From NCBI RefSeq assembly GCF_014863545.1, contig NZ_CP062260.1:3038001-3102000 (forward strand): a stretch of 64,000 bases of DNA. The letters are read 5' to 3'. Shown here piece by piece: positions 15,194 through 23,891 of the stretch. The notes below the pieces were generated by a model that saw only the letters and a program-made list of their open reading frames with translations, did no database searches and had not been told where the DNA came from. Position 1 is the first letter of the stretch. Each line of letters opens with the position of its first letter. Position numbers and translations under genes: made by a program. Source of the DNA: Paenibacillus sp. JNUCC32 (GTDB lineage Bacteria; Bacillota; Bacilli; Paenibacillales; Paenibacillaceae).

Positions 15194-16486
15194 TTAAGAT
15201 CCATTCTGAACGTACTCATGAAGCAAATAACCCATCTTTTCATAATCCGCTTTATTGATCCGGACCTCATAGAGGATATCATTCTCGTCAAAAGACTGCT
15301 CCAGGACGTCTCCGACCCGGTATACTACCGAGTTCAAATCGCCGCGGTCGGCCGGAATCCGGAACGTGACGTTGCCTCCGGAGAGCCGGTCCTGAATCGC
15401 TTCGCGCACCGATTCCAAATCCTGATCAACGTACGCACTGATCTTTAATTGCCCCTCACCCGTCGGCAGCATTTCCAGCTGGCCCGGCTCACATGCATCC
15501 TTTTTATTAAACAGGACGATTTGAGGTTTATCGGCGGCTCCCAAATCCTGAAGAATGGACTGAACCACCGCCATCTGTTCGTCCCGCATAGGTGAAGAAG
15601 CATCCACGACATGAAGGATCAGATCGGCTTCGTTTGCTTCTTCCAGCGTCGCACGGAACGCAGCCACCAGATCATGGGGAAGATTCTGTATGAATCCTAC
15701 GGTATCCGTAAGCACGACTTCTTTGCCGCTTGGCAGCTCCAGCACGCGCGAAGTGGGATCCAGCGTCGCAAACAATTGATTTTCGATGTAAACGTCTGCG
15801 GCCGTTAACCGATTCAACAAAGTCGATTTGCCGGCATTGGTGTAACCGACAAGCGCAACCTGCACGGCCCCGCTCTTCTTCCGGCGTTCCCGATGGAGCT
15901 TCCGATGCCGGGTGACTTCATCCAACTGCCGCTTCAGATCGCTGATTCTGTCGCGAATATGCCTGCGGTCGGTTTCGAGCTTGCTCTCCCCCGGTCCGCG
16001 CGTCCCGATTCCCGCTCCGAGCCTGGACAGATTTTTGCCATGTCCCGATAACCTCGGGAGCAGGTACGTAAGCTGGGCCAGCTCCACCTGGATAATTCCC
16101 TCACGCGTTTTCGCCCGCTGCGCGAAAATATCCAGAATCAATTGAGTCCGGTCGATAATCTTGACATCAAGCGATTCTTCCAGATTTCGAACCTGCGCTC
16201 CCGATAATTCCTGGTCGAATATGGCCGTGGTTGCGCCTAAGCCATCAATCGCCATGCGCAGCTCTTCGACTTTCCCTTTGCCGATGAACCATTTGGAATC
16301 CGGCACTTCCCTATTTTGCGTAATGACATCCAGCACCTCTACTCCAGCGGTTTCGGCCAGCTGAACCAGCTCCTGCAGCGAGTGTTCCGGATTAATCCCG
16401 GTGCGTTTAACCGCGTCCGTTACCAAACTGACCAGAACGGCCTTATCTTCGATCTCTGTCCGGGTATCATGCGTTATATTTGTCAT
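15194..16486 (-). CDS. hflX: Ribosome-associated GTPase HflX
   Basis: A 430-aa protein. An N-terminal HflX domain (to about 185, ending GGGPGES-like GTRGPGESKLE) precedes a G domain with G1 GYTNAGKST, G3 DTVGFIQNLP and G4 NKKD. HflX binds ribosomes and can split stalled or heat-damaged ones. The start is supported by AAGGAG at 8 bp. Confidence 0.96.
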   Translation of the reverse strand: MTNITHDTRTEIEDKAVLVSLVTDAVKRTGINPEHSLQELVQLAETAGVEVLDVITQNREVPDSKWFIGKGKVEELRMAIDGLGATTAIFDQELSGAQVRNLEESLDVKIIDRTQLILDIFAQRAKTREGIIQVELAQLTYLLPRLSGHGKNLSRLGAGIGTRGPGESKLETDRRHIRDRISDLKRQLDEVTRHRKLHRERRKKSGAVQVALVGYTNAGKSTLLNRLTAADVYIENQLFATLDPTSRVLELPSGKEVVLTDTVGFIQNLPHDLVAAFRATLEEANEADLILHVVDASSPMRDEQMAVVQSILQDLGAADKPQIVLFNKKDACEPGQLEMLPTGEGQLKISAYVDQDLESVREAIQDRLSGGNVTFRIPADRGDLNSVVYRVGDVLEQSFDENDILYEVRINKADYEKMGYLLHEYVQNGS

Positions 16487-16606
16487 ATAGCAACTCCTTC
16501 TAACGATACGTCTCCTAATTTAACTAACCGCTGCTGCCTGCAATAAACATTATGATCCAAAGAAAGCAGCGTTACCCCTTCATTATGTTCGAAGACAAGC
16601 TTAAAA

Positions 16607-17590
16607 TCATTGTAATTTTCCGTTTAACTTAAAGTCCTCCGGCCGCAGGGTCATAAGCTCCAGCTTGCCGGGATTTCCGGTTACGTACTGATTCAGCAGC
16701 CGAACCGATTGATTCCTTATCGATTTCTCGATGACATTCCTTACATAACGTGCATTACTGAAGGCGTGTAGTCCGTGATCCTTCTCCATCTGCAGGTGTT
16801 CCTTGAGCTTGCTCAGCGACTGCGGCATCAAGATATAATCCCTCTCCTTCGCCATCAGCTCGGAAATCTGGATCAGTTGATCCAGATTGTAATCGGGGAA
16901 GTCCATCTGGATCGGAAAACGGGAATAGAGACCGGGATTTGAATCCATAAAAAAATCGATCTCGTCGCTGTAACCCGCCAGAATAAGAATGAACTGGTTT
17001 TTATGATCCTCCATGGCTTTGACAAGCGTATCGATCGCTTCCTTGCCAAAATCCTTCTCGCCTCCGCGCGCGAGGCTGTAGGCCTCGTCGATGAACAAAA
17101 TGCCACCCAACGCCTTCTTGACCAGTTCCCTGGTCTTTTGTGCCGTGTGGCCGATATATTCGCCTACGAGGTCCGCCCGCTCCACTTCGACCAGATGACC
17201 CTTATTCAGCACGCCCATCTTCTGAAACAGCTTCGCCACGATGCGGGCGACCGTCGTTTTGCCCGTACCGGGATTTCCTTTGAAAATCATATGGTATACA
17301 TGACCGCCGCTTAATAAGCCTGCTTCCGAACGCATCTGGGCTACTTGAAGCAGAGCATAGATTTCAAACACCAGGTCTTTGATCTGTTCGAGACCTACCA
17401 GCTGATCCAGCTCTTTTTGTATTTCCTGGAATAGACTGTGCTGGGAAACAGGGTTCGGCGAAGGGGCCGGTTCGCGTTCCGGAACCGCACTGCTGATGAG
17501 TGGGGGTTCCGCGCTGCGGAGCACGACATTTATCTGCCGGGATGGCCGTCCTTCAGATCGGCCGTTAGCGGCCGTTACACGCCCGTTCAT
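16607..17590 (-). CDS. spoVK: Stage V sporulation protein K, AAA ATPase
   Basis: A 327-aa AAA protein of the SpoVK/CbbX type. It has Walker A GNPGTGKTT, Walker B GGILFIDEAYSL and a C-terminal lid ending in the helical RPEDF segment. The first 60 residues are a proline-rich, poorly conserved leader. The gene is needed for spore maturation in Bacillus and its position before hflX is conserved. GAGGTGAGGAG precedes the ATG. Confidence 0.95.
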   Translation of the reverse strand: MNGRVTAANGRSEGRPSRQINVVLRSAEPPLISSAVPEREPAPSPNPVSQHSLFQEIQKELDQLVGLEQIKDLVFEIYALLQVAQMRSEAGLLSGGHVYHMIFKGNPGTGKTTVARIVAKLFQKMGVLNKGHLVEVERADLVGEYIGHTAQKTRELVKKALGGILFIDEAYSLARGGEKDFGKEAIDTLVKAMEDHKNQFILILAGYSDEIDFFMDSNPGLYSRFPIQMDFPDYNLDQLIQISELMAKERDYILMPQSLSKLKEHLQMEKDHGLHAFSNARYVRNVIEKSIRNQSVRLLNQYVTGNPGKLELMTLRPEDFKLNGKLQ

Positions 17591-17672
17591 TGCTCCTCAC
17601 CTCTTTATCCAAAGGGCTGACTATCTATTCCAATGTATTCTATTTACAGCCTGCTTATTAGAAGTTTCGTCC

Positions 17673-18326
17673 TCATAGGACACCCATGGCGATCAACAGC
17701 CGATCCGCCGTCCATTTCGTATAAGCCAGCACTTCCCGGGACTTGTGCTTGGCCATGGGCAGAACGGTAGATTCCGTCAGCGACATCGAGGGTTGATCGT
17801 AGCCAAGGGCTGTTGCGACCTCCATGGCCCTCGTCCCGTGGTAATCATGGGTTACAATGATAGCGGTGTTCCACCCGTGCTCCTCCATGATCGCTTGGCT
17901 GTATAGCAAATTCTCGTAAGTGCTCGTAGCTTCGTTCTCAAGGAATATTCGTTCTTCGGGCACCCCTGCCTCGACCAGGAAGTTTCTCATCCCCTCGGCT
18001 TCGGTATAATTGTAGTCGGGTTTATCCAGACCGCCTGTAACAATGAAGGTATCAAATCGACCGGCATTATACTCAACCAGCGCATGCTCAAGGCGTTCGC
18101 GAAGGCCGGGACTTGGTTGATCCCCCCACATGGAGGCGCCCAAAATGATGCCGACGTCCGCTTTCTCCGCCGGTCTGCTGACGGCGCTTTCGATTTTCCA
18201 ATACGCATAACCTGACCATAAAACTCCGAGAACGACGAGCGAGAGCAGGGTATAGATCCCTCGCCGATACCACGCTCTCTTTCTTGTGCCTGCGGTCGGC
18301 AGGCCTTTATGTATTTCCTGACGCAT
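17673..18326 (-). CDS. YdcF/SanA-like DUF218 membrane protein
   Basis: A 217-aa protein. A single membrane span near residues 23-45 (YTLLSLVVLGVLWSGYAYW) precedes an extracytoplasmic DUF218 domain with GIILGASMWG, VTGGLDKPDYNYTEAEGM, FLENEATSTYENL and THDYHGTRAMEVA. The family is linked to cell-envelope functions, but no reaction is certain. The gene overlaps the DUF402 gene (TAATG), so the two are coupled. Confidence 0.9.
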   Translation of the reverse strand: MRQEIHKGLPTAGTRKRAWYRRGIYTLLSLVVLGVLWSGYAYWKIESAVSRPAEKADVGIILGASMWGDQPSPGLRERLEHALVEYNAGRFDTFIVTGGLDKPDYNYTEAEGMRNFLVEAGVPEERIFLENEATSTYENLLYSQAIMEEHGWNTAIIVTHDYHGTRAMEVATALGYDQPSMSLTESTVLPMAKHKSREVLAYTKWTADRLLIAMGVL

Positions 18327-18883
18327 TATTTCTTCCTCCTGAACTCTCCGTTATGAAATAACTGGTCGCGATGCTTCAGTGACATCATAAAGTAAGGAAA
18401 TTCATGTGCGTCGATGGCCCGAAGCAGGTTCCGAGCAGTCACCTTGGCAAGCCTGTAATCATCCCGGGTAATATCATTCCGGCGCAGGGCATCCTCAAGC
18501 TCATCTTCATCCAGCAAGAACACTTCGCCATTCTTGACGACCACAACGTCCAGGTATAGATCGTCAAACCATGGAACGCCCTGATCGGTTACACCCTGTT
18601 TCTTGCAAATATCGATATACCATTGAACAATATTTCGCTTGTCGTCAAACATGGCCGTAACGATGTAATGGCTGTCCTTGGGATAATACTGCAGCCATGA
18701 ATAGCCTTTGTCCGCGATTCGGTAAGTATGACGGCCATACGTCTTCCACAACGGTTCTTTCAGGCCATAGATGGTATATAACGTGAGATACCCTGTAAAT
18801 TGCTCACATTCCACATACCGGGAAGTGAAGTGCCGGCGCGTGATACGGCGCCAATTCGCCCGATCTCCGAATTTACGTTTCAT
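18326..18883 (-). CDS. DUF402-domain protein, nucleoside di/triphosphatase-like
   Basis: A 185-aa protein resembling YgaC/Ntdp. It shows the DUF402 core W-L-Q-Y-Y-P ... VTAMFDDKRNIVQWYIDICK ... VPWFDDLYLDVVVVKNGEVFLLDEDEL (only parts quoted), with conserved acidic residues that bind metal. ATG 18883 follows GGAGG. Known members hydrolyse nucleoside di- and triphosphates. The function here is inferred. Confidence 0.85.
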   Translation of the reverse strand: MKRKFGDRANWRRITRRHFTSRYVECEQFTGYLTLYTIYGLKEPLWKTYGRHTYRIADKGYSWLQYYPKDSHYIVTAMFDDKRNIVQWYIDICKKQGVTDQGVPWFDDLYLDVVVVKNGEVFLLDEDELEDALRRNDITRDDYRLAKVTARNLLRAIDAHEFPYFMMSLKHRDQLFHNGEFRRKK

Positions 18884-18937
18884 GGAACTTTTCCTCCCCA
18901 TTCGTATTCCCAGCTTACCACATTTGGGTAACACACT

Positions 18938-18974
18938 CAAAACAAAGAAGCCTCCGCAAACATGCGGAGGCTTC
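18938..18974 (-). terminator. Terminator after the penicillin-binding protein gene
   Basis: GAAGCCTCCGCA/TGCGGAGGCTTC (12 bp) is followed on the minus strand by TTTGTTTTG. Confidence 0.85.
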
Positions 18975-18982
18975 CGAATTTA

Positions 18983-21676
18983 TTATGGGCTGTCTTGGGA
19001 CTGGTCAGGCGCGTTCGCCGGATCCGACGGATCCACGATCGTTCCCGGAACCGTAGGGATATTGCCGCTATCCGTGTCGGTTCCTCCCGTGCCACCGTCA
19101 CCGGAGCTCGTTCCATCTCCAGAGCCGTCCGTTCCGTCGCCGGGATTTTGGCCATCCTGACCATTCCCAGCTCCGTTTCCATTGTCAGGCGGAGTCGTTC
19201 CGTTTCCGTTTCCGTTGCCGTTTCCGTTTCCATTCCCATGGCCTTCGCCATTGCCATTGCCCGGTTCGCCCGAACCGTTGCCGTTGCCGTTACCATTCCC
19301 ATTGCCGTTACCATTCTCATTACCCGGCATCTCGTTTCCTTCCCCGTTCTCACCATTATCCACCGGTGGCGGTTCTTGAGTGTCTCCCGGATCGGGTTCC
19401 AGATCCTCAGGCGGCAATTCCTCGGAAACAGCCACGATCTGCAAAATGTTCGAAGGTTCCGATTCATCGCCGGTTGATGGATCGAAGGCCGTTACGTAAT
19501 AATCGTATGTCAATCCTTCCATCGCACTCATATCCTCAATGGAGGTTCCACCCAAAGAATCGAGGATACGCGTGTACTCGGACTCGGACGTTTCCTTACG
19601 GTATATGCGGTACTGAACATTGCCTTGAACCGGATTCCAGCTCAGTGATACGGTCTGGGTCTCCCCGTTATAAGAGCCCGTCAAACCGCTGACTGCGCTT
19701 AATGACGGTTCTTCTACAGGCGGCTGTACCGGCTCGACATTCGGGAAATTCTTGGCTTCATAGCCTTGAACCGCCTTCTCCATCACTTTGCCCCATAAGG
19801 AAGCAGAGATCGAGCTGCTTCGCTTCAGCAGATGCTGGCGGTCAGGATTATCGTAACCCATCCATACAGCTGCCGTTAATTCCGGCGTATAGCCGACAAA
19901 CCATACGTCGCGGTTCGAGCTGACGCCCTTGTAGCCGCTCTGCGTGGTTCCCGTCTTACCGGCTACCGGACGGCTGATCCGGGCATTCTTACCCGTTCCG
20001 TCCTCTACGACGCGGCGCATCATGTCCGTCATTTGCGAAGCCGTCGTCTCGCTCATCACGCGCTTCCCTTTGCTGCCTTTGTTCTCATGCACAACCTTGC
20101 CTTTGTTGTCTTTAATTTGTTTGATCGCAAAAGCCTCTTTGAATTCTCCGCCATTGGCAAAAGCGCTGAAAGCTTGAGCCATCTCAAAGGTGTTCGTACC
20201 GGTATCCATGCCGCCGAGGGCCAAGGATAGGTTCGCATCCCCTTCGGACATCTTGATGCCGAGACTTTGCGCGAAATCAAATCCGGTTTTCACGCCGATT
20301 TGGTTCAATAGCCATACGGCCGGGATGTTCTCGGAACGCTGAATCGCTTCCGGCATGCCGATCGTCTCCGAGTAACCGTGCAGGTTATTCGGACAGTAAT
20401 TGCTGCCGAAACACTGCTTCTTGTTGCTGAGTCTCGAATCCTTCGTAAATTTGCCGGATTCGAGCGCCGGTGCGTAGGATACAATCGGCTTCAAAGCGGA
20501 GCCCGGCTGACGACGGCTGTCGGTAGCCCGGCTGAACCCGCCGCGCGTATACTCCCGACCGCCGACCATGGCGACGATCCCGCCGGTCTCTTGGTTAATG
20601 ATGACCATGGAGCCTTCGACCTGCACGTCATCCGGACTTTCTTCGAAGTTGGCCGGATTATTGAATTCCTCTTCCATGGCCGTCTGGGCATTCACGTCCA
20701 TCGTGGTATAAATCTGATAACCGCCTATGTTAACGTCATCCTCGGTAAGGCCCCACTTCTCTTCGGCCTCTTCCATGACATAATCGATAAACGCCGTATA
20801 CTTCTGTTGTCTTTCAGGCGGCGTATAGGCATAGTCCACCTTCTTGGCTTCCGCTGCCTCTTCGGCCGTGATATATCCCTGTTGTTCCATCAGGGTAAGG
20901 ACGACCGCGCGCCGCTCTTTGGAAAGGTCGGGATTCTTGAGCGGATTATAGCGGGACGGCCCTTTCGGCATTGCCGCAAGCGTCGCCATTTCCCATAAAT
21001 CCAGCTTGTTCAGATCCGACTTGCCGAAATAACGCTCGGATGCAGCTTTGATGCCGTAATAAGGTCCACCGAAGTTAATCCGGTTCAAGTACATCTCGAT
21101 AATTTCTTGTTTGCTGTGCTGACGCTCAAGCGCCAGCGCGATCGACATTTCAGTCGCCTTACGGAAGAATGTTTTGTCCCGGGTCAGGAATATATTCTTC
21201 GCCAGCTGCTGCGTGATCGTGCTTCCGCCTTCCACCATGGACCGGGCCATGATATCCTTGACGGCTGCACGGCCGATCGACCACATGTCCACGCCGTTAT
21301 GCTCCATGAACCGTTTATCTTCAGTTGCAATGAATGCTTGTATCAATTTCTCCGGAATATCCTCGTACTTCACGGGATCGCTCTTCTGCAGGGACAACTC
21401 GCCCATCAGCGTTCCGTTGCGGTCATAAACTTTGGAAGTACCGTAAGCGGTCAATTTATCCTGATTCTGTTCCAGCAGCTTTTCTCCGCTGATCAGGATG
21501 AACAAATAACCTGCAAGCGCGCAGAAGATCGCAATGACGGCCGTGAAAAACAGCGCCCATGCAATTCGCTTTCCCTTGCCCTTTTTCTTCTTCGCATTCG
21601 GTTTCGTGGTTTTGGATGTCTTCGAGTTGTCTTTGTTTTTATTCAACCGAGACATCTGATTATCTTTTCCAGCCAT
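18983..21676 (-). CDS. Class A penicillin-binding protein (PBP1A family) with FN3 domain and Gly-Asn tail
   Basis: An 897-aa bifunctional murein synthase. It has a Lys-rich cytoplasmic start, a membrane span at about 40-62 and a GT51 transglycosylase (EDKRFMEHNGVD, Glu119; GGSTITQQLAKN). The transpeptidase has SxxK at Ser393-Lys396 (GSALKP), SEN (RSENIPAV) and KTG (AGKTGTT). A fibronectin type III-like module (about 670-760) is followed by about 130 residues of low-complexity Gly-Asn, Gly-Asp and Pro-Glu repeats. The tail is encoded by hexamer-like repeats (about 19195-19330) prone to in-frame length change. The active domains polymerise and cross-link peptidoglycan outside the membrane. Confidence 0.95.
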   Translation of the reverse strand: MAGKDNQMSRLNKNKDNSKTSKTTKPNAKKKKGKGKRIAWALFFTAVIAIFCALAGYLFILISGEKLLEQNQDKLTAYGTSKVYDRNGTLMGELSLQKSDPVKYEDIPEKLIQAFIATEDKRFMEHNGVDMWSIGRAAVKDIMARSMVEGGSTITQQLAKNIFLTRDKTFFRKATEMSIALALERQHSKQEIIEMYLNRINFGGPYYGIKAASERYFGKSDLNKLDLWEMATLAAMPKGPSRYNPLKNPDLSKERRAVVLTLMEQQGYITAEEAAEAKKVDYAYTPPERQQKYTAFIDYVMEEAEEKWGLTEDDVNIGGYQIYTTMDVNAQTAMEEEFNNPANFEESPDDVQVEGSMVIINQETGGIVAMVGGREYTRGGFSRATDSRRQPGSALKPIVSYAPALESGKFTKDSRLSNKKQCFGSNYCPNNLHGYSETIGMPEAIQRSENIPAVWLLNQIGVKTGFDFAQSLGIKMSEGDANLSLALGGMDTGTNTFEMAQAFSAFANGGEFKEAFAIKQIKDNKGKVVHENKGSKGKRVMSETTASQMTDMMRRVVEDGTGKNARISRPVAGKTGTTQSGYKGVSSNRDVWFVGYTPELTAAVWMGYDNPDRQHLLKRSSSISASLWGKVMEKAVQGYEAKNFPNVEPVQPPVEEPSLSAVSGLTGSYNGETQTVSLSWNPVQGNVQYRIYRKETSESEYTRILDSLGGTSIEDMSAMEGLTYDYYVTAFDPSTGDESEPSNILQIVAVSEELPPEDLEPDPGDTQEPPPVDNGENGEGNEMPGNENGNGNGNGNGNGNGSGEPGNGNGEGHGNGNGNGNGNGNGTTPPDNGNGAGNGQDGQNPGDGTDGSGDGTSSGDGGTGGTDTDSGNIPTVPGTIVDPSDPANAPDQSQDSP
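19195..19330 (-). repeat. Hexamer-like tandem repeat coding for the Gly-Asn tail
   Basis: Imperfect 6-bp units (GGAAAC, GGCAAC, GGTAAC on the coding strand) give alternating Gly-Asn. Unit gain or loss would keep the frame. Confidence 0.8.
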
Positions 21677-21735
21677 TTGTCCCCCTCCTTACTCCCTTGC
21701 GGGATCAAACCTTCTGACTCTCGAGTGGTGCCTCG

Positions 21736-21763
21736 GAAAGAAAAGAACAACCTTCTCAGGTTG
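21736..21763 (-). terminator. Probable hfq terminator
   Basis: CAACCT-gaga-AGGTTG on the minus strand (21748-21763) is followed by TTCTTTTCTTT. Confidence 0.55.
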
Positions 21764-21864
21764 CTCTCTGCACTCCTTATAAGCTAAACGAATTATAAAC
21801 CAAAAAGTTTCAAATTAATCAAAGGCGGTATGATTTTTTGCTCTCTATGAATCCATTCTAAAAT

Positions 21865-22104
21865 CTATTGTTCGCTGTTGTTATCCTGCATCAGGGACAC
21901 ATTACGCTGCGGCATGAACGTGGAGATAGCATGCTTGTACACCATTTGCTGACGGCCGTCGCTGTCAATCACGATGGTAAAATTGTCAAAAGCTTTGATC
22001 GTTCCACGGATCTGAAAGCCGTTTGTAAGGTATACCGTGGCCGGAATGTTCTCTTTGCGCAGTTGGTTCAAGAACGTGTCTTGGATGTTAATGGACTTGT
22101 TCAT
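21865..22104 (-). CDS. hfq: RNA chaperone Hfq
   Basis: A 79-aa Sm-like protein. Sm1 ([24 protein letters not shown], partly quoted) and Sm2 ([11 protein letters not shown], with the YKHA motif) are intact. The C-terminal tail is short, as in Gram-positive Hfq. ATG 22104 (MNKSINIQD) is chosen over a TTG five codons upstream. It lies just downstream of miaA, the usual order. Confidence 0.96.
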   Translation of the reverse strand: MNKSINIQDTFLNQLRKENIPATVYLTNGFQIRGTIKAFDNFTIVIDSDGRQQMVYKHAISTFMPQRNVSLMQDNNSEQ

Positions 22105-22157
22105 TAGCCGTACCCCCAATGGTTCAATTAGATTGTTTTGAAAATATATTCAAGATT

Positions 22158-23105
22158 TCAGTGAAACTTTCCTGCTATTATAGCACGGATTTTTTGATAG
22201 TTAGCAGAAAAATTTCCCGAGTCGGTGACGTCTACCCACTCGATGTCCTTCATGTGGCGAAACCAAGATAGCTGCCGCTTAGCGAAACGGCGCGTATCGC
22301 GCTTAAGCAGCACGACGGCCTCCTCGTAGCTGAACTCCCCTTTAAGGTACGACACGATTTCCTTGTAACCCAGCCCTTGCATGGATACAAGCCCCGGAGC
22401 GAACCCTTTGTCCATGAGCGCCGCCACCTCATCAACAAGTCCTTGGCTCAGCATAAGGTCAATTCGCTCTTCAATACGGTTATATAGCATTTGCCTGTCC
22501 ATTGTCAAACCGACCAAGCATAAGTCATAGGGAGACTGCTTGGTTTGAGGCGCCAGCTGGGCCGAAAGTGGGATGCCGGTCACATGAAATACTTCCAAAG
22601 CACGAACGACCCGGCGTAGGTCGTTAGGGTGAAGCCGCTCGGCAGTTTCAGGATCGGCTTCTGCCAATTTCTGATGGAGAGCCTCTGCTCCATGTTCATT
22701 GGCGAAGCGGAACTGCTCCTCCCGAAAAACTTCATCCGCTCCGGTCTCGCTGAACTGATAACCGTAGCATACCGACTCTACGTAAAGCCCGGTTCCGCCA
22801 ACGATGAACGGAAGCTTCCCCCGTTCCGTGATCTCGGCGATCAACCGCTGGCATTGCTCTTGAAATTCGGCTACCGAGTACGGGTGATCAGGTTCGTGAA
22901 TGTCAATGAGATGGTGGGGGACGCCTTCCATTTCCTCCTCGGAAATTTTGGCCGTGCCAATATCCATGCCCCGGTATACCTGCATCGAATCGCCGGATAT
23001 AATCTCACATCCGAATTCCTTCGCAATTTCAATGCTCATTTTGGTTTTGCCTACCGCTGTCGGTCCGATGAGAACCAGCAGCTTCGGTTTGGTTTCATCT
23101 GTCAA
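22158..23105 (-). CDS. miaA: tRNA dimethylallyltransferase MiaA
   Basis: A 315-aa enzyme that prenylates A37 of UNN-reading tRNAs. It has the P-loop GPTAVGKT, SGDSMQVYRGMDIGTAK, GGTGLY and the C-terminal KRDTRRFAKRQLSWFR. The start is TTG 23105, overlapping the methyltransferase gene by 11 bp, with GGAG 9 bp upstream. Confidence 0.96.
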   Translation of the reverse strand: MTDETKPKLLVLIGPTAVGKTKMSIEIAKEFGCEIISGDSMQVYRGMDIGTAKISEEEMEGVPHHLIDIHEPDHPYSVAEFQEQCQRLIAEITERGKLPFIVGGTGLYVESVCYGYQFSETGADEVFREEQFRFANEHGAEALHQKLAEADPETAERLHPNDLRRVVRALEVFHVTGIPLSAQLAPQTKQSPYDLCLVGLTMDRQMLYNRIEERIDLMLSQGLVDEVAALMDKGFAPGLVSMQGLGYKEIVSYLKGEFSYEEAVVLLKRDTRRFAKRQLSWFRHMKDIEWVDVTDSGNFSANYQKIRAIIAGKFH

Positions 23106-23874
23106 TGGAAATCACTCCGTACGTTATTTTGGATTTTCCCCGTTCAGGCAGTGCAAAGCCGAGCCGTTCGAATTCTCCGCTGGACCGCGCTTCCTTCATG
23201 ACGACGGTTTTGCGCGCGACCCTGATCGCTTCCCTCACGCTTTCCGCATCCAAAGGCTCGCCGTTAGCATAATGCCTTAACGGGTTGATGGAAGCCGAGT
23301 CGGTGATCGGTTCGCGGAACATCGGGTCAAAATAGACAATGTCGACGCTTTGGTCCGGCAGCGATTTCAAATAATCCAGGTGATGGCTGTGCCTGACCTC
23401 GATTCGCCGCATCGCCTGATCGCTGGCTTCCAGATGGCTTTCATAGGTCCGTAGCCCCTCTTTCAGCAGCGCAAACAAAGGCAGCGAGCTTTCCAGGGCG
23501 GTGATCCGGCTGTTCGCCCCTCCCTTGCCCGAGAATACCAGGGAGTCGGCTCCAAGGCCCGCCGTGCAATCCAGCACGGAGTCCCCTTCCTCCATCCCCG
23601 ATGCCTCCAGCATGGGATCGGGTTTTCCGTTCAGCACCCGCTTCAATCGGACAAAGCCCATGCTCGGGTGAAATTCCATGACAGAGCCGCCAGGTCCGCT
23701 CAAACGCACATGTCCGTTCAGTACCACCAGTACGTCGTCGTCCCCGAACCTGCGGGCTAATTTTCGCAATGAATGGCCGCCGCGCTGGACGTAACGGCAG
23801 CCGGTTTCCTGGGCTAAACGTTTGGCGCGCTCGACGATGTCCGGCGCTTCCGCTTCTCCAGTTGTAATGATCAT
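23095..23874 (-). CDS. SAM-dependent methyltransferase, RsmJ-like family
   Basis: A 259-aa protein. The SAM-binding loop is DCTAGLGADSLVF; the downstream catalytic-type motif is VYFDPMFREP. An N-terminal extension (1-70) precedes the Rossmann fold. The pattern fits the SAM_MT family that includes RsmJ, but the target in this genus is not certain. It lies between mutL and miaA in one operon, with strong SD AAGGAGG. Confidence 0.82.
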   Translation of the reverse strand: MIITTGEAEAPDIVERAKRLAQETGCRYVQRGGHSLRKLARRFGDDDVLVVLNGHVRLSGPGGSVMEFHPSMGFVRLKRVLNGKPDPMLEASGMEEGDSVLDCTAGLGADSLVFSGKGGANSRITALESSLPLFALLKEGLRTYESHLEASDQAMRRIEVRHSHHLDYLKSLPDQSVDIVYFDPMFREPITDSASINPLRHYANGEPLDAESVREAIRVARKTVVMKEARSSGEFERLGFALPERGKSKITYGVISIDR

Positions 23875-23891
23875 GAAGGTCCTCCTTGCTG

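Noticed and set aside
19195-19330. CRISPR-like array
   Set aside because: The repeats are contiguous hexamers encoding Gly-Asn in frame, with no spacers.
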